Assembly (NCBI RefSeq): GCF_004138495.1
Contig: NZ_ML142879.1
Span: 4,596 to 14,468 of the forward strand
DNA from: Phytoactinopolyspora endophytica
GTDB taxonomy: Bacteria; Actinomycetota; Actinomycetes; Jiangellales; Jiangellaceae
Length of the DNA stretch: 9,873 bases
Reading direction: 5' to 3'
The position numbers and the translations under genes are program-made. Under the pieces are notes generated by a model that saw only the letters and a list, made by a program, of their open reading frames with translations, did not search any database and was not told the DNA's origin. Positions 7,312-9,873 of the stretch are shown piece after piece. Each line of letters begins with the position of its first letter. Within the stretch, counting starts at the first letter, position 1.

Positions 7312-7419
7312 AGGCGAGCCAAGCGACGAAGGATCCCCTTACATCGGTGCACGCACTCGCCTCGCTGCTTTGGCCTCCGCTCGGGGGCCATTATTCACCC
7401 AGTCTTTAAAACGCTCTAA
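7312..7419. other. Gap between transposase remnant and lipoprotein gene, with an imperfect hairpin
   Basis: An imperfect inverted repeat at 7372-7389 (GGCC ends, 7-bp stem with one mismatch, 4-nt loop) lies about 30 nt beyond the lipoprotein stop codon. No T-tract follows on the minus strand, so a role as terminator is doubtful. An 8-bp repeat (GAGGCGAG at about 7310-7317, CTCGCCTC at about 7357-7364) brackets part of the gap and could be an eroded insertion-element end, but this is not demonstrable. Confidence 0.3.
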
Positions 7420-9075
7420 TCATTCTTCCCAACGCCACTCGCCGATGCCCGAGAAGATGGAACCATAACGCTGACCCGCTACGACGCCCGTTAGCCGCGC
7501 GTCGTAAGCCACAACCATTTCCTCCTGATAGAGGAGGATCGCCGGGACCTCACTATTAGTTAATCGAAATGCATCCTGATAAATCTCCGCCCTTATCTCC
7601 TCATTTGGCTCCGTACGCCCGGCGGCAAGCAACTCGTCTAGTTCGGCATTGCAATAATGCCCATAATTTGCGCCAGATGGAAAATGAGTGTCGCAAGACA
7701 ATCTATTGGTTACGAAATCTGGGTCAACGTCCGCATCTTCGGCAAAGCCCTCGATCAGTCCGTCGAACGACTGAGGCTCTTGCTCGACCCTCTCATTGAA
7801 CGTAGGTACGTCCAGATACTCTATAGTCCAATTAATTCCGACATCAGCCAACTGATCTTGCGCCACCGTCAGCACAGCGGCCAGCTCACTATCAGGCGCC
7901 TCCCAAGCCAGAAGTGTCAACTCTGTATTCGGATCCCACTCGGCTTCTTTAAGGAGCTCGCGAGCCCGAGCTGGATCAAACGCATACTCGAGCACATCTG
8001 TCGTCGGCATAGCCCAATTCGGAATATTCGAGGGTATATTCGCTGTTGGAACTGTGCAATATCCGTTCAAGATGTCTCGGCATATCGCTTCACGATCGAT
8101 AGCATATACCATCGCTTGCCTAACCCTCTTGTCGAGCAGCGGATCATTGGGCCTCAAATACCATGCAATGATCGCACTTTGGGGAGTTGAGGCAACCTCG
8201 ATACCCTCCAGTGAACCGATACGCTCCACGTCGGCGGCAGAAGGCTCCATAATAAACTGTACTTCACCGGCTTCCAGTTGTGCTTCGGCAGCGTCCGCTG
8301 CCATGAACTTGAAGAACACACGTTCGAAGCCTACTTCGCCAAGATACCATTGGTCGTTCCGCTCCAGCTCAATATGCTGTCCAGGTACCCATTCTACGAA
8401 CCGATACGGACCACTAGTCACGGGAAAATTCTCGAAATAGTCGTGTTCCTCGAGTTGATCACCCTCAATATTGCTGAGGATATGCGCTGGAAGGACAAAA
8501 GCGTCGAAGACTGTGGCAAGCTTACGCAGCCAGCCCGGGCTTGGCGACTCGAGTTCTACGACAATGGTGCGCTCATCGCGCGCGGACAAGCCCGCTATTT
8601 CTTGAGCCTTACCGTCGTTGAACTCCGCCTGGCCCACAACCTCCCCTATCACTGTTCCCAAATACGGATAAAGATTCCCATCAAGTATGTTAGTAAGCGA
8701 CATAATCACGTCTGCCGACGTCATCGGAGTCCCATCGGTCCATTCGACGTCTGGGCGCAATCCTAGTGTTATAGTCTTCGCATCTCCCGATATATCCCAA
8801 GACTCAAGTATTGGAGAATAGAGCTCACCCGCGTCGTCAATCTCGATGATCCTTGTTAAGATTGCGTTATATATATGCCATTTTCCCCCATGCGGGACAT
8901 ATGGGAACAGATTCGGGGGCTCGATCGGATGTTGCACTTCCAACACGGCATTACTCGCTTCGGTGTCAGATCGATCGGTATCATCGTCGTCGTCGCCGAC
9001 GACGCCACATGCAGCCAAAATTAGCCCTAGGCTGCAAGAGGTGGCAACACAAAGATCTCTCGCACGCATAAACAT
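7420..9075 (-). CDS. ABC transporter solute-binding lipoprotein, family 5 (peptide/nickel/oligosaccharide type)
   Basis: This 551-residue extracytoplasmic binding protein should deliver a ligand to an ABC importer. The N-terminus has basic residues, a hydrophobic stretch and a lipobox LAAC with the lipidated Cys at 23. A very acidic linker (five Asp at 28-32) follows. Family-5 hallmarks run in order: YSPILESWDISGD (86-98), LRPDVEWTDGTPMTSADV (106-123), PVTSGPYRFVEW (218-229), DPLLDKRVRQAMVYAIDRE (311-329) and DPARARELLKEA (367-378). Family members bind peptides, nickel, opines or oligosaccharides, so the ligand is open; uptake of fucosylated oligosaccharides would fit the cluster. Permease and ATPase genes would normally follow but are absent here. 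The ATG at 9075 is chosen because GGGGAGGAG lies 9 nt upstream; a start at 9102 would translate the ribosome site itself. The Asp-run codons form an 8-bp inverted repeat at 8988-9004. Confidence 0.92.
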   Translation of the reverse strand: MFMRARDLCVATSCSLGLILAACGVVGDDDDDTDRSDTEASNAVLEVQHPIEPPNLFPYVPHGGKWHIYNAILTRIIEIDDAGELYSPILESWDISGDAKTITLGLRPDVEWTDGTPMTSADVIMSLTNILDGNLYPYLGTVIGEVVGQAEFNDGKAQEIAGLSARDERTIVVELESPSPGWLRKLATVFDAFVLPAHILSNIEGDQLEEHDYFENFPVTSGPYRFVEWVPGQHIELERNDQWYLGEVGFERVFFKFMAADAAEAQLEAGEVQFIMEPSAADVERIGSLEGIEVASTPQSAIIAWYLRPNDPLLDKRVRQAMVYAIDREAICRDILNGYCTVPTANIPSNIPNWAMPTTDVLEYAFDPARARELLKEAEWDPNTELTLLAWEAPDSELAAVLTVAQDQLADVGINWTIEYLDVPTFNERVEQEPQSFDGLIEGFAEDADVDPDFVTNRLSCDTHFPSGANYGHYCNAELDELLAAGRTEPNEEIRAEIYQDAFRLTNSEVPAILLYQEEMVVAYDARLTGVVAGQRYGSIFSGIGEWRWEE

Positions 9076-9084
9076 GAAATTCTT

Positions 9085-9093
9085 CTCCTCCCC
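9085..9093 (-). promoter_or_regulatory. Ribosome binding site of the solute-binding protein gene
   Basis: On the minus strand this reads GGGGAGGAG, 9 nt before the ATG at 9075. It fixes that start rather than the upstream in-frame ATG at 9102 or the ATG two codons further in. Confidence 0.8.
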
Positions 9094-9127
9094 TGCCCGC
9101 ACAGCCTTACAGCGAGCATAAAGGGAC

Positions 9128-9140
9128 CGAATCCGATTCG
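9128..9140. promoter_or_regulatory. Short perfect palindrome upstream of the lipoprotein gene, possible operator
   Basis: CGAATCCGATTCG has two 6-bp arms around a single central base and lies 53 nt before the ATG of the solute-binding protein gene. Its size and position fit a repressor or activator binding site. No second copy was noticed in the window and no regulator gene is present, so this is a candidate only. Confidence 0.3.
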
Positions 9141-9149
9141 CACAATCGC

Positions 9150-9525
9150 AGTAAAACGTCGCATTAACGGATGCCTAGTGTCTACGTAATCCACAGGCGC
9201 CATGAACCGAGCCAGTTCTTTGATAGAGATGGGAAAGGCTTCCACTTGCAATTTCGTGGGCTTCGGCCATGTGACGGGCCAGTCAACAACGACGAGAGCG
9301 ATAGGACAAAGATACTTCTCGCCGACTAAGCTCTTAGGTCCAATTGGCACAAGTTTAGGGTTCTCGTTCCCAATTTCTCAACATGAGCAGTTCGTGAGTG
9401 ACGAGACAAGTATGGCAGCTTGTCACGTTATTTGTCCAAGAGATCTCGATAGGAAACGAACCAGTCGAAGCTACTTTCAAGGTCAGTCGAACTCTAGGGC
9501 CGAGTTCGCCCGAACTTGTGCCAGA
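9150..9525 (-). pseudogene. Possible frameshifted coding remnant of unknown family
   Basis: Two minus-strand frames abut near 9358. The first is open from 9525 to a stop at 9357-9355 and ends with SWTNNVTSCHTCLVTHELL and LMLRNWERE. The second begins about there and continues with LVPIGPKSLVGEKYLCPIAL, then VVVDWPVTWPKPTKLQVEAF. Joined by a one-base shift they would give roughly 120 residues with alternating hydrophobic spacing, like a beta-rich domain. I do not recognise the family, there is no clear start or ribosome site, and the frame runs on into the lipoprotein gene's start region. It could equally be a chance reading of non-coding DNA. Confidence 0.2.
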
Positions 9526-9648
9526 TCACGGCAAGTGCCCCCAGTCGTTTGCGGCAACTCATCGTAAGCGCGCAACGCAGGAATACGATTATAGCAATTT
9601 AATAAATAGATCAAAGTATGAGATGTGTGCGCGTCGTTCAGCCGGACC

Positions 9649-9709
9649 GGTATCTGCTACCAGAAAGCCCACGCACCGAGTCGGTGAGGAACTGGCCTGA
9701 AGGTCCAGT
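9649..9709. other. Run of three small inverted repeats
   Basis: Three hairpins follow one another. GGTA/TACC with a 5-nt loop lies at 9649-9661. CACCGA/TCGGTG with a 1-nt centre lies at 9674-9686. The third, at 9691-9709, has ACTGGCC pairing with GG-T-CCAGT, a TGAA loop and one bulged base. No protein is seen on either strand here. They may be part of a structured leader, a non-coding RNA or binding sites, or they may be chance. Confidence 0.3.
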
Positions 9710-9800
9710 GTGTTGTCGTGAGTGTGGCAGCCGCGATAGCCATCCATAACCTCGGTCTCTGTGAACCGATCCTGTTCATGCTTTGTTCATTTTACCACAC

Positions 9801-9848
9801 CTTCGCTACGGACTGTTCGGCCCAGCGGCCGAACAGTCCGTAGCGAAG
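9801..9848. repeat. Perfect 22-bp inverted repeat with 4-nt loop
   Basis: The left arm (9801-9822, beginning CTTCGCTACGG) and right arm (9827-9848, ending CCGTAGCGAAG) are exact reverse complements around CAGC. This would form a very stable hairpin in RNA from either strand. No T-tract follows on either side. Candidates are a bidirectional transcription terminator between genes outside this window, a dispersed palindromic repeat, or a miniature element. Its perfection argues for selection or recent origin. Confidence 0.8.
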
Positions 9849-9873
9849 AGCGAACGTGAGAGTCTCTATCACG

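Noticed and set aside
7372..7389. Intrinsic terminator for the lipoprotein gene.
   Set aside because: The stem is imperfect and no T-tract follows on the minus strand.
9076..9102. Extended start of the solute-binding protein at 9102.
   Set aside because: The extra codons are made of the ribosome binding site itself and would place nine non-signal residues before the lipoprotein signal.
9398..9567. A plus-strand frame with a stretch (PVEATFKVSRT) faintly like a GntR winged-helix start.
   Set aside because: Likeness is limited to about ten residues, with no upstream helix, no ribosome site and no GntR-like continuation.
9672..9688. The CACCGAGTCGGTG hairpin looks like the last stem of the S. 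pyogenes tracrRNA.
   Set aside because: The likeness is limited to a 13-nt palindrome; there is no anti-repeat, no T-tract, no CRISPR repeat and no cas gene in the window.
1..9873. tRNA, rRNA or CRISPR array.
   Set aside because: No T-arm plus acceptor arrangement, rRNA signature or regularly spaced direct repeats were found by reading both strands.

Overview
The window carries six intact protein genes, all on the minus strand, plus two long stretches without intact genes. The sequence is bacterial and moderately GC-rich by eye, with Shine-Dalgarno sites, ATGA/TTGA gene overlaps and a lipoprotein signal. No marker gene fixes the lineage. Stand-alone enolase-superfamily sugar-acid dehydratases, short GH29 fucosidases and family-5 solute-binding lipoproteins are common in environmental Chloroflexota and similar heterotrophs, but this is only a loose inference.

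Region 1 (75-5688) is a sugar catabolic cluster. In transcription order it encodes a mandelate racemase-type enolase-superfamily dehydratase, an extended SDR (NAD-dependent epimerase/dehydratase family), a zinc-less medium-chain dehydrogenase, an aldo/keto reductase of the L-fucose (D-threo-aldose) 1-dehydrogenase type, and a GH29 alpha-L-fucosidase. The last four are tightly packed: two pairs overlap by 4 nt and the last gap is 36 nt. A gap of 273 nt separates the dehydratase gene from the rest. A coherent reading is an intracellular oxidative route for fucose or a related deoxysugar. The fucosidase would free the sugar, the AKR would oxidise C1 to a lactone, the enolase-family enzyme would dehydrate the aldonate to a 2-keto-3-deoxy acid, and the SDR and/or MDR would carry out another oxidation. 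No lactonase, aldolase or FAH-type hydrolase is present in the window.

Region 2 (5689-7419) has no intact gene. Its right half holds the decayed remains of an IS630-family transposase on the plus strand (about 6564-7311). It is broken into at least six frame segments, and two catalytic aspartates appear replaced by asparagine. The left half (5689-6563) contains only weak inverted repeats.

Region 3 (7420-9075) is a family-5 (peptide/nickel/oligosaccharide type) ABC transporter solute-binding lipoprotein. No permease or ATPase gene lies downstream of it, where they would be expected.

Region 4 (9076-9873) is upstream of the lipoprotein gene. It holds a short palindrome near that gene's start, a possible frameshifted coding remnant on the minus strand, a run of small hairpins (9649-9709) and a perfect 22-bp inverted repeat with a 4-nt loop (9801-9848).
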